From Desulfuromonadales bacterium (lineage in GTDB: Bacteria > Desulfobacterota > Desulfuromonadia > Desulfuromonadales > Geopsychrobacteraceae): a stretch of 64,000 nucleotides of DNA. This document shows, one piece after another, positions 45,020-55,164 of this stretch (position 1 is the first letter of the stretch; every line of letters begins with the position of its first letter). The notes under the pieces are model-generated. The model was not told the DNA's origin and did not search any database. It saw only the letters and a list, made by a program, of their open reading frames with translations. A program made the translations under genes and the position numbers. The stretch spans positions 1-64,000 of the forward strand of contig JAFGEL010000072.1 in NCBI GenBank assembly GCA_016931615.1. Direction: 5' to 3'.

Positions 45020-45931
45020 GTGGATTTCATTATTCAGAACATCTTGAATGCCCTGCAGTGGGGCAGTTTTTATGCGCTCATCGCTCTCGGCTATACCTTG
45101 GTCTATGGGGTGCTTCGCCTGATCAATTTTGCCCATGGCGACATTTTCATGGTCGGTGCTTACATCTCGTTTTTCGTCGCCGGCTTTTTGCTCGGTCCGA
45201 TCGTCGGACTGTCGCCGGCAATGACCTTCGTCGTGACGGTCCCCCTGACCATGTTTCTGACGTCACTGGTGGGCGTAACCCTGGAACGTATCGCTTACCG
45301 GCCATTACGTCGTAAAGGTGCACACCGGCTCTATGTCGTCATCACGGCATTGATGTGTGGACTGATTCTGGAATACTCCAACCTGGCGGTCCTGGGTGCC
45401 AGTCGTCTGAAGTTTCCCGAGCTGATCGAAAAACAGATTTGGAATATCGGCGGCATTACACTGACAAATCTCAAAGTTCTGGTCATTGTGACTGCCATCC
45501 TGGTGTTTCTGTTTCTGCAGTGGGTGGTGATCAAAACCCGTGTGGGGATGGCCATGCGTGCAATCTCCTACGACAAGTTCGCCATTCCGCTGATGGGGAT
45601 TCCGATTGACACGATCATCGTTTTCACTTTTGTTCTTGGATCGGGCTTTGCGGGACTGGCTGGACTGCTGTTCGCCATGAGTTATCCGGTTCTGGAACCC
45701 TTTATGGGTATGCTGATCGGCTGGAAAGCTTTTATTGCCGCCGTGGTCGGCGGTATTGGTGACATCAAAGGCGCGTTCGTTGGTGGATTCCTGCTCGGAT
45801 TTATCGAGGTCGGCGTCGTGACGGTCTTCCCTTCAACCTATCGCGACCTGTTCGCCTTCACCATCCTGCTGATTATTCTGTGGATGAAACCCACCGGGCT
45901 GTTCGGCATGCCGCAGTCGACGAAGATATAG
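45020..45931 (+). CDS. livH: Branched-chain amino acid ABC transporter permease LivH
   Basis: A 303-residue inner-membrane permease. The family start NILNALQWGSFYALIALGYTLVYGVLRLINFAHGD and the C-terminal coupling region GGIGDIKGAFVGGFLLGFIEV are clear. The start is GTG with AAGGA 9 nt upstream. It pairs with LivM. Confidence 0.95.
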   Translation: MDFIIQNILNALQWGSFYALIALGYTLVYGVLRLINFAHGDIFMVGAYISFFVAGFLLGPIVGLSPAMTFVVTVPLTMFLTSLVGVTLERIAYRPLRRKGAHRLYVVITALMCGLILEYSNLAVLGASRLKFPELIEKQIWNIGGITLTNLKVLVIVTAILVFLFLQWVVIKTRVGMAMRAISYDKFAIPLMGIPIDTIIVFTFVLGSGFAGLAGLLFAMSYPVLEPFMGMLIGWKAFIAAVVGGIGDIKGAFVGGFLLGFIEVGVVTVFPSTYRDLFAFTILLIILWMKPTGLFGMPQSTKI

Positions 45932-45947
45932 TTGGGAGAGTGATAAT

Positions 45948-47018
45948 ATGAGACAATATTCTCTCAACATAACCATGGTGATTGCCGCAATCATGCTGCT
46001 GGTTGCAGCGCATTTCGGCTTTATCGACAATTATATCCAAATCGTCGTCATGACCATCGGCATCAACATCATGATGTCGACCAGCCTCAATCTGGTCAAT
46101 GGTAACATGGGTGAGTTCACCTGTGGCCACGCCGCCTTCATGTGCATCGGAGCCTATATTTCATCGATCCTCTCGGTTTTGTGCTTCGGTTCCAAATTCG
46201 GCGAAGCTTTACTTCCGGCATCTTCAGTCGTCATCGTTTTCCCCATCATCCTGATTATCGGGGGCTTCGTCGCTGCCCTGTCGTCGCTGTTGGTATCGAT
46301 TCCTTCGTTCAAAACCCGTGACGATTATCTGGCCATCATCTCCATTGCCGTAAACTACATGATTATCTCAGCCATCGAGAACATGGACTTTATCGGCGGA
46401 TCACGGGGATTCCAGGGGATGAAGGATACAGTCTGGGCAATGGTCGATATCTTTGACGGCCCCTGGATGCTGTTCTGGGTGGTGAATTTCACATTCTTTA
46501 CGGTCTGGATCATTCGGCGGTTTATTTCTTCGACCTACGGCAAGGGAGTCAATGCCATCTGCCAGGACGAGGTTGCCGCGGAAATCATGAGCGTCAACAC
46601 CAACAAAATCAAAATCGTCAACTTCATGCTGGCCGCGGGCCTGGCAGGTTGTGCGGGGGGCCTTTACGCCCACATTATCGGTTATGTCAACCCTCAGTCT
46701 TTCAACATTCTCAAATCGACCGAAGCCCTGGTCATGGTTTATCTCGGCGGCATGGGTTCACTCTCCGGGGCGGTCATTTCCGCCATCATCTTTACCGGGC
46801 TGCTTGAAGTGCTGCGCTCTCAAGCCCTGATCGATGGCCTGCTTTCGCCGGTCACCTTCATATTCCCCGACTGGGAACCTTCGGCAGGCGTGATCAAATG
46901 GGTGATGATTCCACTGTTACTGGTTATCGTCATGCAGTTCCGTCCCGAGGGAATCATGGGCAATCGTGAGCTTGGCGACGTTTTCCCCTGGCTCAAAAAA
47001 TTCTACAGGTTCAAATAA
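45948..47018 (+). CDS. livM: Branched-chain amino acid ABC transporter permease LivM
   Basis: A 356-residue inner-membrane permease, the LivM partner. Recognisable blocks are NIMMSTSLNLVNGNMGEFTCGHAAFMCIGAYISSIL, SIPSFKTRDDYLAIISIAVNYM and, near the C-terminus, STEALVMVYLGGMGSLSGAVISA. The stop overlaps the livG start by 1 nt (TAATG). Confidence 0.95.
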   Translation: MRQYSLNITMVIAAIMLLVAAHFGFIDNYIQIVVMTIGINIMMSTSLNLVNGNMGEFTCGHAAFMCIGAYISSILSVLCFGSKFGEALLPASSVVIVFPIILIIGGFVAALSSLLVSIPSFKTRDDYLAIISIAVNYMIISAIENMDFIGGSRGFQGMKDTVWAMVDIFDGPWMLFWVVNFTFFTVWIIRRFISSTYGKGVNAICQDEVAAEIMSVNTNKIKIVNFMLAAGLAGCAGGLYAHIIGYVNPQSFNILKSTEALVMVYLGGMGSLSGAVISAIIFTGLLEVLRSQALIDGLLSPVTFIFPDWEPSAGVIKWVMIPLLLVIVMQFRPEGIMGNRELGDVFPWLKKFYRFK

Positions 47019-47815
47019 TGGCACAAACACAAGTCAACACTGAAACCTCTCCCGTTCTTGAAGTTCGCAACATGACACAGCAGTTCGGCGGACTGCGTGC
47101 CGTATCCGATTTCAACGTCAAGTTGATGCCGGGAGAACTGACCGGCCTGATCGGACCTAACGGTGCGGGGAAAACCACGGTCTTTAATCTGGTCAGCGGA
47201 TTCTACCAGCCGACCGAAGGACAGATCTTTGTCAACGGTAAACCGACCGCCGGACTCAAGCCGCATAAGGTGACGGCCCTGGGCATCGCTCGTACCTTTC
47301 AGAATATTCGTCTGTGGAACGACATGACAGTCCTCGATAACATTCGTGTCGCCCAGCACTACCGGCTCGGCTATGGTGTCCTCCACAGTGTAATCCGCAA
47401 CAAGCGCTATAAGCAGAGGGAAGCTGAGATTGCTGCGGAAGCCGAAGAATTGCTCGAGATTTTTGATCTGAAGCGGTTTGCCGATGAATTTCCTAAAAAC
47501 CTCCCTTACGGCACCCAGCGCAAGCTTGAAATCGCCCGGGCATTGTCAAGTCATCCACAGTTGCTGCTCCTCGACGAACCGGCTGCCGGACTTAACTCGG
47601 CAGATGTCAAGGACCTGATCCGCCTTGTCCGCTGGATTCATGAAACCTTCAAAGTCAGTATCTGGATGATCGAGCACCATATGGACGTCGTCATGGAGCT
47701 GTGTAATCAGATCAAGGTCATTGACTTTGGTGAAACCATTGCCGAAGGAACACCTGATGAAATCCGTAACCATCCTGCGGTCATAACCGCCTACCTTGGA
47801 GATGATAATATCTGA
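47018..47815 (+). CDS. livG: Branched-chain amino acid ABC transporter ATPase LivG
   Basis: A 265-residue ABC ATPase. Walker A is GPNGAGKTT. The LivG-type TALGIARTFQNIRLWNDMTVLDNIRVA block follows. The signature motif is degenerate, reading LPYGTQRKLEIARAL as in the LivG group, and Walker B is LLLLDEPAAGLNSAD. It couples by 1-nt overlaps to livM and livF. Confidence 0.95.
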   Translation: MAQTQVNTETSPVLEVRNMTQQFGGLRAVSDFNVKLMPGELTGLIGPNGAGKTTVFNLVSGFYQPTEGQIFVNGKPTAGLKPHKVTALGIARTFQNIRLWNDMTVLDNIRVAQHYRLGYGVLHSVIRNKRYKQREAEIAAEAEELLEIFDLKRFADEFPKNLPYGTQRKLEIARALSSHPQLLLLDEPAAGLNSADVKDLIRLVRWIHETFKVSIWMIEHHMDVVMELCNQIKVIDFGETIAEGTPDEIRNHPAVITAYLGDDNI

Positions 47816-48540
47816 TGCTTCTGCAAGTCGAAAATCTCGAAGTCAAATACGGCAACATCCAGGCACTCCACGGAATCAGCTTTCATGTTAATGAAGGGGA
47901 AATCGTCACCCTGATCGGAGCGAATGGTGCCGGGAAAACCACCAGTCTCTATACCATCGCTCGCCTTCCCCCACCGGAAGCCCCCCGTGTCGTCGCCGGG
48001 GATATCAAGTTCAAGGGGGAATCGATCCTGAACACCAAACCAAGCGATGTCGTCAAAAACCTTAAACTGGCTCTGTCACCGGAAGGACGCCGTATTTTCG
48101 GCAACCTCTCGGTGCTGGAAAATTTGAAACTGGCGACCTATTCACGTGAAAAAGACGCTGATCTTGAGAAAGAATATGACTATGTCTTTAACCTCTTTCC
48201 ACGCTTGAAAGAGCGCCGCGATCAGCGTAGTGAATCCCTGAGTGGTGGTGAACAGCAGATGCTTGCGGTCGGCCGGGCGTTGATGACCGGATGTAAAATC
48301 CTGTTGCTCGATGAGCCGAGCATGGGACTGGCTCCCGTGCTGAAATACGAACTGTTCCGCAAACTGAAACAGCTCAACGAGGAAGGAATGACGATTCTGA
48401 TCGTTGAACAAAATGCCAGTTTGGCTTTGAACCTGGCCCACCGCGGTTATGTTCTCGATACAGGGAACATTGTCGCCGCCGGAACCAGTGAAGAATTGCG
48501 CAACAATCCTGACGTTAAAAAAGCCTATCTGGGCGGCTGA
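47815..48540 (+). CDS. livF: Branched-chain amino acid ABC transporter ATPase LivF
   Basis: A 241-residue ABC ATPase. Walker A is GANGAGKTT, then LALSPEGRRIFGNLSVLENLKLAT, signature LSGGEQQMLAVGRALM, Walker B ILLLDEPSMGLAP and the LivF-type IVEQNASLALNLAHRGYVLDTG. It overlaps the livG stop by 1 nt (TGATG). It is the last gene of the operon, followed by a strong terminator. Confidence 0.95.
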   Translation: MLLQVENLEVKYGNIQALHGISFHVNEGEIVTLIGANGAGKTTSLYTIARLPPPEAPRVVAGDIKFKGESILNTKPSDVVKNLKLALSPEGRRIFGNLSVLENLKLATYSREKDADLEKEYDYVFNLFPRLKERRDQRSESLSGGEQQMLAVGRALMTGCKILLLDEPSMGLAPVLKYELFRKLKQLNEEGMTILIVEQNASLALNLAHRGYVLDTGNIVAAGTSEELRNNPDVKKAYLGG

Positions 48541-48566
48541 TCCGTCCGCAACAGAGCCTGTCTCTC

Positions 48567-48601
48567 AGCCACGGTTTCCGGAATGAAACCGTGGCTTTTT
48601 T
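48567..48601 (+). terminator. Rho-independent terminator of liv operon
   Basis: A perfect 12-bp stem AGCCACGGTTTC-CGGAAT-GAAACCGTGGCT followed by TTTTTA. Confidence 0.95.
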
Positions 48602-48712
48602 ATTTGTTTTCACCAATATTTGTTCTTGATTTTTTTTAGCTGTTATTTATTATGTATTTTACATTAATATAAGCACACATAAAGTGTGTTGATCCACTCT
48701 GAAGGGGCATTT

Positions 48713-50650
48713 ATGCGGTCATTTTCTTTAAGAACACAATTGATTGCCGGTGGCGTCCTGATCCCAGCCGTCCTGCTGCTGATTCTTTTCATCTCATTTT
48801 ACAACCATGAAAAGACCCAGGTCCTCGACAACGTCGTTGATAAATCGCGGATCCTTGCCCAGACAGTCGAATCGACACGCATCGAAATGGAGGACAAGTG
48901 GCAAAAGGGCTTATTTAATGTCGGCATGTTAAAGCAATGGGCCGACAAAGGAGAGACCGACAAAGTTCTAGCTTCCGTCCCTGTCGTATCGGCATGGAAT
49001 TCAGCGATGCGTAAAGCTGAAGAAGGAGGCTATATTTTTAAAGTCCCTAAATTCCACCCGCGGAACCCTAAGAACACTCCGGACGAACTGGAAAGCCGGG
49101 TTCTGCAAGAGATGAAAAATAAAGGCTTGAAAGAATATTATGAAATCGACGACACAACCAATTCTGTCCATTATTTCCGGGCTGTTTATCTGACGGATTC
49201 ATGTCTCTATTGTCACGGCGATCCAAGCAACTCTGAAAAATTCTGGGGCAACAGCAACGGCCTTGATCCTACAGGCAGCCGCATGGAAGGATGGAAAGCT
49301 GGTGAAATGCATGGGGCCTTTGAAATTATTCATTCTCTAAATGAAGCCGATGCAACCCTGGCATCAACCATCAGTTGGTCGGGCGGAGTCTTTCTTATTG
49401 TTCTCATATTCATGGGTGCGCTCATTTCCCTGTTCGCCACCAAGGCGGTGGTTAATCCGGTCCGCCAGGCAATGCGCATGATAGAGGGCCTGGAGAAGGG
49501 TGAACTGGACTATCGGGTCAGCACCAAACGTACGGATGAACTGGGACGACTGAGCAAGGCCATGAACGGCTTTGCCGATAACCTGCGGGACGAAGTTCTT
49601 GAAGCCTTCAACCGTCTGGCTCAGGGCGACTTCAGCTTCCGGGCCCAAGGGTTGATTGCTGCCCCCCTGGCAAAAGCCTGTCAGGGCCTGACAAGCGCCA
49701 TGCAAACCGTCCAGGATGCCAGCGATCAGATATCGTCGGGATCCATGCAAGTCTCGGAAACCAGTTCCTCCCTTGCTAACGGTGCAACCCAGCAGGCAGC
49801 GGCTCTGGAGGAAATATCCTCCTCCATGGTTGAAATGAACGAACAGACAAGCAACAACGCTGCCAATGCTTCGGCGGCAAATAAGCTTTCGGGTGAAGCA
49901 CGGGTGGCCGCGGAAAAAGGCAACCAACAGATGCAGACCATGGTCGAGGCCATGGAAGAGATCAAAAATTCTGCTCAGGATATCAGCAAGATCATCAAGG
50001 TGATCGACGAGATTGCCTTTCAGACCAACCTTCTGGCCCTCAATGCTGCAGTCGAAGCAGCCCGGGCCGGTCAACACGGCAAAGGCTTTGCCGTTGTCGC
50101 TGAGGAGGTACGTAACCTCGCGGCCAGAAGCGCCAAGGCGGCACGTGAGACCACGGCCCTGATTCAGGGTTCGGTCGACAAAACCAACGCCGGGGCTGAG
50201 ATTGCCAACCAGACGGCAACATCACTCAGTGAAATTGTCGCCGATGTGACAAAGGTCTCTGATCTCGTCGCTGAGATTGCAGCAGCAAGTAATGAACAGT
50301 CTGAAGGGATCGCCCAGGTCAATGAAGGGTTAACCCAACTGAATGAGGTCAACCAGCGCACGACCTCGACGTCTGAAGAAAGCGCTGCCATTGCGGAGGA
50401 ACTGTCCAGCCAGACTTCGGATCTGCAGCAGATGCTGAAGCGTTTTACCCTAAGCGGCAAAACCGTCCGTTCAAACGTGCTCCAGCAGCAAGCGATGCTG
50501 CATTCAAAACCACCGGCGCAGCAATCGCCCCCACCCAGGCAGATCACGCCGGCCCGACCTGCGACAGCGCAACCATCCACGCAGGAATGGGGAGCCAGCC
50601 CGGGCAAACCGGTCATAAAACTGGATGACGACGATTTCGGCAAGTACTGA
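48713..50650 (+). CDS. Methyl-accepting chemotaxis protein with c-heme DUF3365-like sensor
   Basis: A 645-residue chemoreceptor. TM1 lies at about 9-30. The periplasmic DUF3365/Tll0287-like domain (about 35-215) contains a c-type heme motif, CLYCH (164-168), followed by [15 protein letters not shown] and an EMHGAFEI block. TM2 lies near 228-250 and HAMP near 252-305. The signalling domain (about 350-600) has the hairpin tip [38 protein letters not shown]. The C-terminal tail is Pro/Gln-rich with a final acidic LDDDDFGKY. The track start 48686 is replaced by ATG 48713 after GAAGGGG. It probably senses redox state or small gases through heme, by analogy with Geobacter heme-MCPs. Confidence 0.92.
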   Translation: MRSFSLRTQLIAGGVLIPAVLLLILFISFYNHEKTQVLDNVVDKSRILAQTVESTRIEMEDKWQKGLFNVGMLKQWADKGETDKVLASVPVVSAWNSAMRKAEEGGYIFKVPKFHPRNPKNTPDELESRVLQEMKNKGLKEYYEIDDTTNSVHYFRAVYLTDSCLYCHGDPSNSEKFWGNSNGLDPTGSRMEGWKAGEMHGAFEIIHSLNEADATLASTISWSGGVFLIVLIFMGALISLFATKAVVNPVRQAMRMIEGLEKGELDYRVSTKRTDELGRLSKAMNGFADNLRDEVLEAFNRLAQGDFSFRAQGLIAAPLAKACQGLTSAMQTVQDASDQISSGSMQVSETSSSLANGATQQAAALEEISSSMVEMNEQTSNNAANASAANKLSGEARVAAEKGNQQMQTMVEAMEEIKNSAQDISKIIKVIDEIAFQTNLLALNAAVEAARAGQHGKGFAVVAEEVRNLAARSAKAARETTALIQGSVDKTNAGAEIANQTATSLSEIVADVTKVSDLVAEIAAASNEQSEGIAQVNEGLTQLNEVNQRTTSTSEESAAIAEELSSQTSDLQQMLKRFTLSGKTVRSNVLQQQAMLHSKPPAQQSPPPRQITPARPATAQPSTQEWGASPGKPVIKLDDDDFGKY

Positions 50651-50672
50651 GAAATCTCATCGAACCAATAAC

Positions 50673-50710
50673 AAAAAAGCTCTGTCGCCATGGTCGACGG
50701 AGCTTTTTTG
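50673..50710 (+). terminator. Rho-independent terminator after chemoreceptor gene
   Basis: Stem AAAAAAGCTCTGTCG / CGACGGAGCTTTTTT with a 7-nt loop and flanking A- and T-runs. Confidence 0.93.
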
Positions 50711-50939
50711 TTTTAAACTCTTGTGGTCACCTACTTGATTCCAGTCATTTCATAATAGAGTTTGGGAAGGGTGACTGGCGCCTGGATGGCGGCAGCCAAG
50801 CCCCAATGATGCGTTTATGCGCCCCTGAAATGGAATGTCCGAACTCAACTGGAGCGAACTGGATAAGCAGATAAACTTTTTATTCTGATGACTGTGCATC
50901 AATCATTTGTCTTGAGTTCGGTTTAAAGGGGGTCCACTG

Positions 50940-51359
50940 GTGGAAGATCTGAGAGTCACGGAAGAAATCTCCATTCCCAAAGAGGAGTTGGAAATCAGAG
51001 CTGTACACTCTCAGGGAGCAGGTGGGCAGCATGTCAACAAAGTCGCAAGTGGAATTCACCTGCGTTTCGATATTCAACGCTCGTCCCTTCCAGAAGAGAT
51101 CAAACACCGCTTAATGCAACGCTCAGACAAAAGAATCAGCAAAGAAGGCGTCTTGATCATCAAATCGCAACAGAGTCGCAGTCAGGAGAAAAATCGCATC
51201 AATGCCTTACAGATACTGGCTATACTGATTCAAAAAGCTTCAGTGAATCAAAAACAACGAAAACAAACTCGTCCAACCAGAAGCGCTATCGAAAAGCGGA
51301 TCGACAAGAAAAAACTTCTGGGTCAAACAAAAGAATTACGAAAAAAAATCATTCATTAG
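50940..51359 (+). CDS. arfB: Alternative ribosome-rescue factor ArfB (YaeJ-like)
   Basis: A 139-residue protein with the release-factor GGQ motif in HSQGAGGQHVNKVASGIHLRFDI, no stop-codon recognition domain and a basic C-terminal tail (EKRIDKKKLLGQTKELRKKIIH). This is the ArfB layout, in which the tail enters the empty mRNA channel of stalled ribosomes and GGQ releases the peptide. The length agrees with E. coli ArfB (140). The start is GTG with GGGGG upstream. The gene is somewhat AT-rich. Confidence 0.92.
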   Translation: MEDLRVTEEISIPKEELEIRAVHSQGAGGQHVNKVASGIHLRFDIQRSSLPEEIKHRLMQRSDKRISKEGVLIIKSQQSRSQEKNRINALQILAILIQKASVNQKQRKQTRPTRSAIEKRIDKKKLLGQTKELRKKIIH

Positions 51360-51394
51360 GGCAGCTCTTACAGAACCCATACGAGGCAAAAGAG

Positions 51395-52354
51395 ATGAAC
51401 GATTTAAAATCACCGCCAGGTTGCGTCCTTGGAACAATGACTTTTGGTAACCAGGTTGACAAATCTACGGCAGATCAGATGGTGGGAAAGTTTCTGGATG
51501 CCGGATTTCACCAAATTGACACAGCTTACGCCTATGGTGATGGCGCCACCGAAAATATTCTTGGTCAAATTTTAACCAAGGAACGATGGCAGCAAATATA
51601 TCTGGCGACAAAAGCCAATCCCTGGGGAGAGGCAAGCTTACGACCTGAAGATGTTCGCCGCCAACTCGAAACTTCATTGCGGCGCCTTCAAACAGATTCC
51701 GTCGATCTTTTTTATCTCCATGCTCCAGACACACAAACCCCGATTGAAATAACTTTGGAGGAATGTCATCGACTATTTGTTGAGGGAAAATTTCGAGAGT
51801 TGGGGTTAAGCAACTACCCTGCCTGGCAGGTCATTGGTATTTGGCATACTTGCAAACATCACGGCTGGATTCTTCCGACTGTTTACCAAGGGATGTATAA
51901 TGCAATTACCCGTGATGTCGAGTCTGAACTGTTCCCGTCCATACGCACTAAAGGCATAAGATTCTATTCTTATAATCCCCTGGCGGGAGGGATCTTAACA
52001 GGCAAGTATTCTGAGCCAACCCAACTTCCCACAGAAGGACGCTTTATTATCCGGAAGAATTATCAAGAACGTTACTGGAAGAAGTCATCCTTCGCTGCTG
52101 TAAACCTACTGAGAACATTGTGTGAAAAACATCAAATTTCTCTGGCGGACAGTGCTCTGCGCTGGGAATTATATCACTCGCTGCTTTCCGGGGAACAAAA
52201 CGATGCGATCATCATTGGAGCCTCAAACATTGAGCAATTGGCAAATAATCTGGACAGTATGAAGCACTCCCCCCTCCCCGAGGAAATCGTCAGAGCCTAT
52301 AATCAAGCCTGGGACATAACTGGTTCGGAGTGTCCGGCATATTTCCGCGACTGA
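51395..52354 (+). CDS. Aldo/keto reductase (AKR7-like)
   Basis: A 319-residue NADPH-dependent oxidoreductase of the aldo/keto reductase family. The catalytic tetrad can be located: Asp in QIDTAYAYGDG, Tyr in the same block, Lys in YLATKANPWG and His in LFYLHAPDTQTP. GIRFYSYNPLAGGILTGKY and the IIGASNIEQLANNL cofactor-binding C-terminus are typical of the aflatoxin-aldehyde reductase (AKR7) group. Substrate unknown. It follows arfB by 35 nt and is perhaps co-transcribed. Confidence 0.92.
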   Translation: MNDLKSPPGCVLGTMTFGNQVDKSTADQMVGKFLDAGFHQIDTAYAYGDGATENILGQILTKERWQQIYLATKANPWGEASLRPEDVRRQLETSLRRLQTDSVDLFYLHAPDTQTPIEITLEECHRLFVEGKFRELGLSNYPAWQVIGIWHTCKHHGWILPTVYQGMYNAITRDVESELFPSIRTKGIRFYSYNPLAGGILTGKYSEPTQLPTEGRFIIRKNYQERYWKKSSFAAVNLLRTLCEKHQISLADSALRWELYHSLLSGEQNDAIIIGASNIEQLANNLDSMKHSPLPEEIVRAYNQAWDITGSECPAYFRD

Positions 52355-52474
52355 ACCACAAAAGGTGATTGTACCCGCATCGATTACAGGCGCTGACTTG
52401 GCAGAACGGTTCTATTCTGACGCCTACACTGACTTATTTAAAGCACTAACTCGAGAACACTTTTGAGAGGACAT

Positions 52475-55153
52475 ATGACCCAGATCCCCCTACACCATCT
52501 CGCTGAAGAAGAACTTCAAGACTGGCTTGACGCGCTTGACGGCTTGAGCCGGGAAAAAGGCGACGAAGGGGTTCGCGAAATTCTGCGGCAACTCCAGAGT
52601 CACGCCATGAGCAAAGGTGTCCAGCTCAACGAGGCCACCCTGAACACGCCCTACGTCAACAGCATTCACTGGACCAGACAACCGGCCTATCCTGGCGACT
52701 TGGAACTGGAAAAGAAAATCGAGAACATCATTCGCTGGAATGCCATGGCGATGGTCCTGCAGGCCAACGATGCCGGAACCGGGGTTGGCGGGCACATTGC
52801 CACCTACGCTTCAGCAGCAACCCAGATGGAAGTCGGTTTTCATCATATATTCCGAGCTCCCGGTGAAAATTACGGAGGGGATCTGCTGATCGTCCAGCCT
52901 CATGCGTCTCCCGGTGTTTACGCCCGAGCCTTTCTCGAAGGAAGCCTGTCAGAGCAGCAGCTGAAAAATTTCCGCCGCGAGCTCGAGCCCGGCGGGGGGC
53001 TCTCTTCGTATCCACACCCGCGCAATATGCCTGATTTCTGGCAGGTCCCGTGCAGTTCCATGGGACTGGGCACTCCGACTGCCATCTACCAGGCCAGGTT
53101 CATGAAATATCTCGAGAACAGGGGTTTGAAACCTGACAATGGCGGACGGGTCTGGTGCTTTGTCGGAGACGGAGAAACGGATGAACCGGAAGTCCGCGGC
53201 ACCATCAATATGGCCTCGCGGGAAAACCTCGACAATCTGGTGCTGGTCGTCAATTGCAACCTTCAGCGCCTTGATGGTCCGGTGCGCGGTAACGGCAAAA
53301 TCATTCAGGAACTTGAACGCAGTTTCCGCGGTGCCGACTGGAATGTTATCAAGGTCATCTGGGGTGAGGGCTGGGACGGCCTGCTCGACCACGATACAAC
53401 CGGGGCACTCCATCGTCGTATGGAGGAAGCCCTGGATGGCGACTACCAGATGTACTCAGTATCGAGCGGCGATACCCAGCGCGAGCTCTGGGTCGAGAAC
53501 AACCCGGTTCTGCGTGACATGATGTCGTCCCTCAGTGACGAGGAAGTCAGGGCCATCAAGCGCGGCGGGCAGGATCCGAAAAAAATCTATGCCGCTTATC
53601 ATCAGGCCTGTCAAAGCCCACAAAAACCGACTGTCATTCTGATCAAAACCGTCAAGGGAGACAGTCTCGGAGCAGCAGCACAGGGACGCAACACCAGCCA
53701 TCAGAAAAAGCAGTTTTCCCTCGAAGAACGGCTGGACTGCGCAGAACGCTGGGGAATTCCCCTGTCAAAAGAAGATATAGGGAGAGCGCAATTTTATCGA
53801 CCTGCGGAAGACAGCGCAGAGATCCGCTACCTGCGTCAGAAACGCGAGCAGCTCAACGGTTTTCTTCCCCGGCGGAACATTCGCTGCCCCGAGTTAAAAG
53901 CTCCGAAAATCAGCCTGTTCAGCGAGTTTATCCAGCCGACGGCAGAGAGGGAAGCAAGCACGACAATATCTTTTGTACGCATGCTGTCACGTCTGCTCAA
54001 AGACCAAGAGCTTGGTCGTTACATTGTCCCGATTGTTCCGGATGAGGCACGAACGTTCGGCATGGACGGACTGTTCAAGGAAGTCGGTATCTACTCCTGT
54101 GTCGGTCAACAGTACCAGCCGGTCGATGCGGGGAGCCTGCTTCCTTACCGGGAAGCTAAAGACGGGCAGATCCTTCAGGAAGGCATTTGCGAAACCGGGG
54201 CCATGGCCTCATTTCTGGCTGCGGGAACAGCCTATGCAGTCCACGGCATTCCCACAATTCCATTTTATGTATTTTATTCGATGTTTGGCTTTCAGAGAGT
54301 CGGCGATATGATCTGGGCCTGCGCCGATATGCTCTGCCGCGGCTTTCTTTTCGGCGGAACAGCCGGCCGCACAACGCTGAACGGCGAAGGCCTGCAGCAT
54401 CAGGATGGCCACAGTCATGTCCTGGCAACGACTTTTCCCAATTTGCGGAGCTACGATCCGGCCTATGCCTATGAACTAGCCGTCATTTTACGCGATGGCA
54501 TTGAGCGTATGTATCACCATCAGGAAAATGTCTTCTATTACATCACCCTGTACAATGAGAGCTACCCGCAACCGGCCATGCCCAAAGTTAAAAATCTGGA
54601 ACAACAGATCATCAAGGGAGCCTACTGCCTGAAAGAGGCCGAACCTCAAGCTGAACAAAAGCATGCCATCCATCTTCTGGCCAGCGGGGTCATGATTCAG
54701 CAAGCTCTCCGTGCTGTAGATCTGCTGGCGGGATACGGCTTGGCAGCCCATGTCTGGAGTGTAACCAGCTATTCGGAACTCTATCGCAACGCCATAGAAT
54801 GTGAGCGACACAATCGCTTGAATCCTGATCAAGAACAGCTGATCCCCTATCTGCAGGACACATTCAATCACCCGGATGATATTTTCGTTGCCGTCAGCGA
54901 CTATCTCAAAGCTCTGCCCAACAGTATTCGTGCGTGGATTCCCGGGCCCATGACGGTTTTGGGAACCGATGGTTTCGGCCTGAGTGATTCACGCGAATCG
55001 TTGCGCAGTTTCTTTGAAGTCAGTGCCGAACAGATCGCCTTTGCCGCCCTGGAACTGCGCTATCGTCAGGGTTTGCTGAGTCAGAAAGAGTTACTGTCAA
55101 TCAGGGCAAAACTGGGCATTGATCCCCACAAACAGGACGCCGCGGCTCGTTGA
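52475..55153 (+). CDS. aceE: Pyruvate dehydrogenase E1 component, homodimeric type
   Basis: An 892-residue thiamine-diphosphate enzyme, the AceE type that decarboxylates pyruvate and passes the acetyl group to lipoyl-E2. The ThDP/Mg motif CFVGDGETDEPE ... LVLVVNCNLQRLDGPVRGNGKIIQELE is intact, as are GHIATYASAATQ, HASPGVYARAFLEG, the active-site loop QGRNTSHQKKQ, and FYSMFGFQRVGDMIW with RTTLNGEGLQHQDGHSH. Length equals E. coli AceE (887). ATG 52475 is preferred over TTG 52463, with AGAGGA close upstream. The E2-like gene follows after 11 nt. No lpd (E3) gene is nearby. Confidence 0.96.
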   Translation: MTQIPLHHLAEEELQDWLDALDGLSREKGDEGVREILRQLQSHAMSKGVQLNEATLNTPYVNSIHWTRQPAYPGDLELEKKIENIIRWNAMAMVLQANDAGTGVGGHIATYASAATQMEVGFHHIFRAPGENYGGDLLIVQPHASPGVYARAFLEGSLSEQQLKNFRRELEPGGGLSSYPHPRNMPDFWQVPCSSMGLGTPTAIYQARFMKYLENRGLKPDNGGRVWCFVGDGETDEPEVRGTINMASRENLDNLVLVVNCNLQRLDGPVRGNGKIIQELERSFRGADWNVIKVIWGEGWDGLLDHDTTGALHRRMEEALDGDYQMYSVSSGDTQRELWVENNPVLRDMMSSLSDEEVRAIKRGGQDPKKIYAAYHQACQSPQKPTVILIKTVKGDSLGAAAQGRNTSHQKKQFSLEERLDCAERWGIPLSKEDIGRAQFYRPAEDSAEIRYLRQKREQLNGFLPRRNIRCPELKAPKISLFSEFIQPTAEREASTTISFVRMLSRLLKDQELGRYIVPIVPDEARTFGMDGLFKEVGIYSCVGQQYQPVDAGSLLPYREAKDGQILQEGICETGAMASFLAAGTAYAVHGIPTIPFYVFYSMFGFQRVGDMIWACADMLCRGFLFGGTAGRTTLNGEGLQHQDGHSHVLATTFPNLRSYDPAYAYELAVILRDGIERMYHHQENVFYYITLYNESYPQPAMPKVKNLEQQIIKGAYCLKEAEPQAEQKHAIHLLASGVMIQQALRAVDLLAGYGLAAHVWSVTSYSELYRNAIECERHNRLNPDQEQLIPYLQDTFNHPDDIFVAVSDYLKALPNSIRAWIPGPMTVLGTDGFGLSDSRESLRSFFEVSAEQIAFAALELRYRQGLLSQKELLSIRAKLGIDPHKQDAAAR

Positions 55154-55164
55154 AGGACCTTGCG

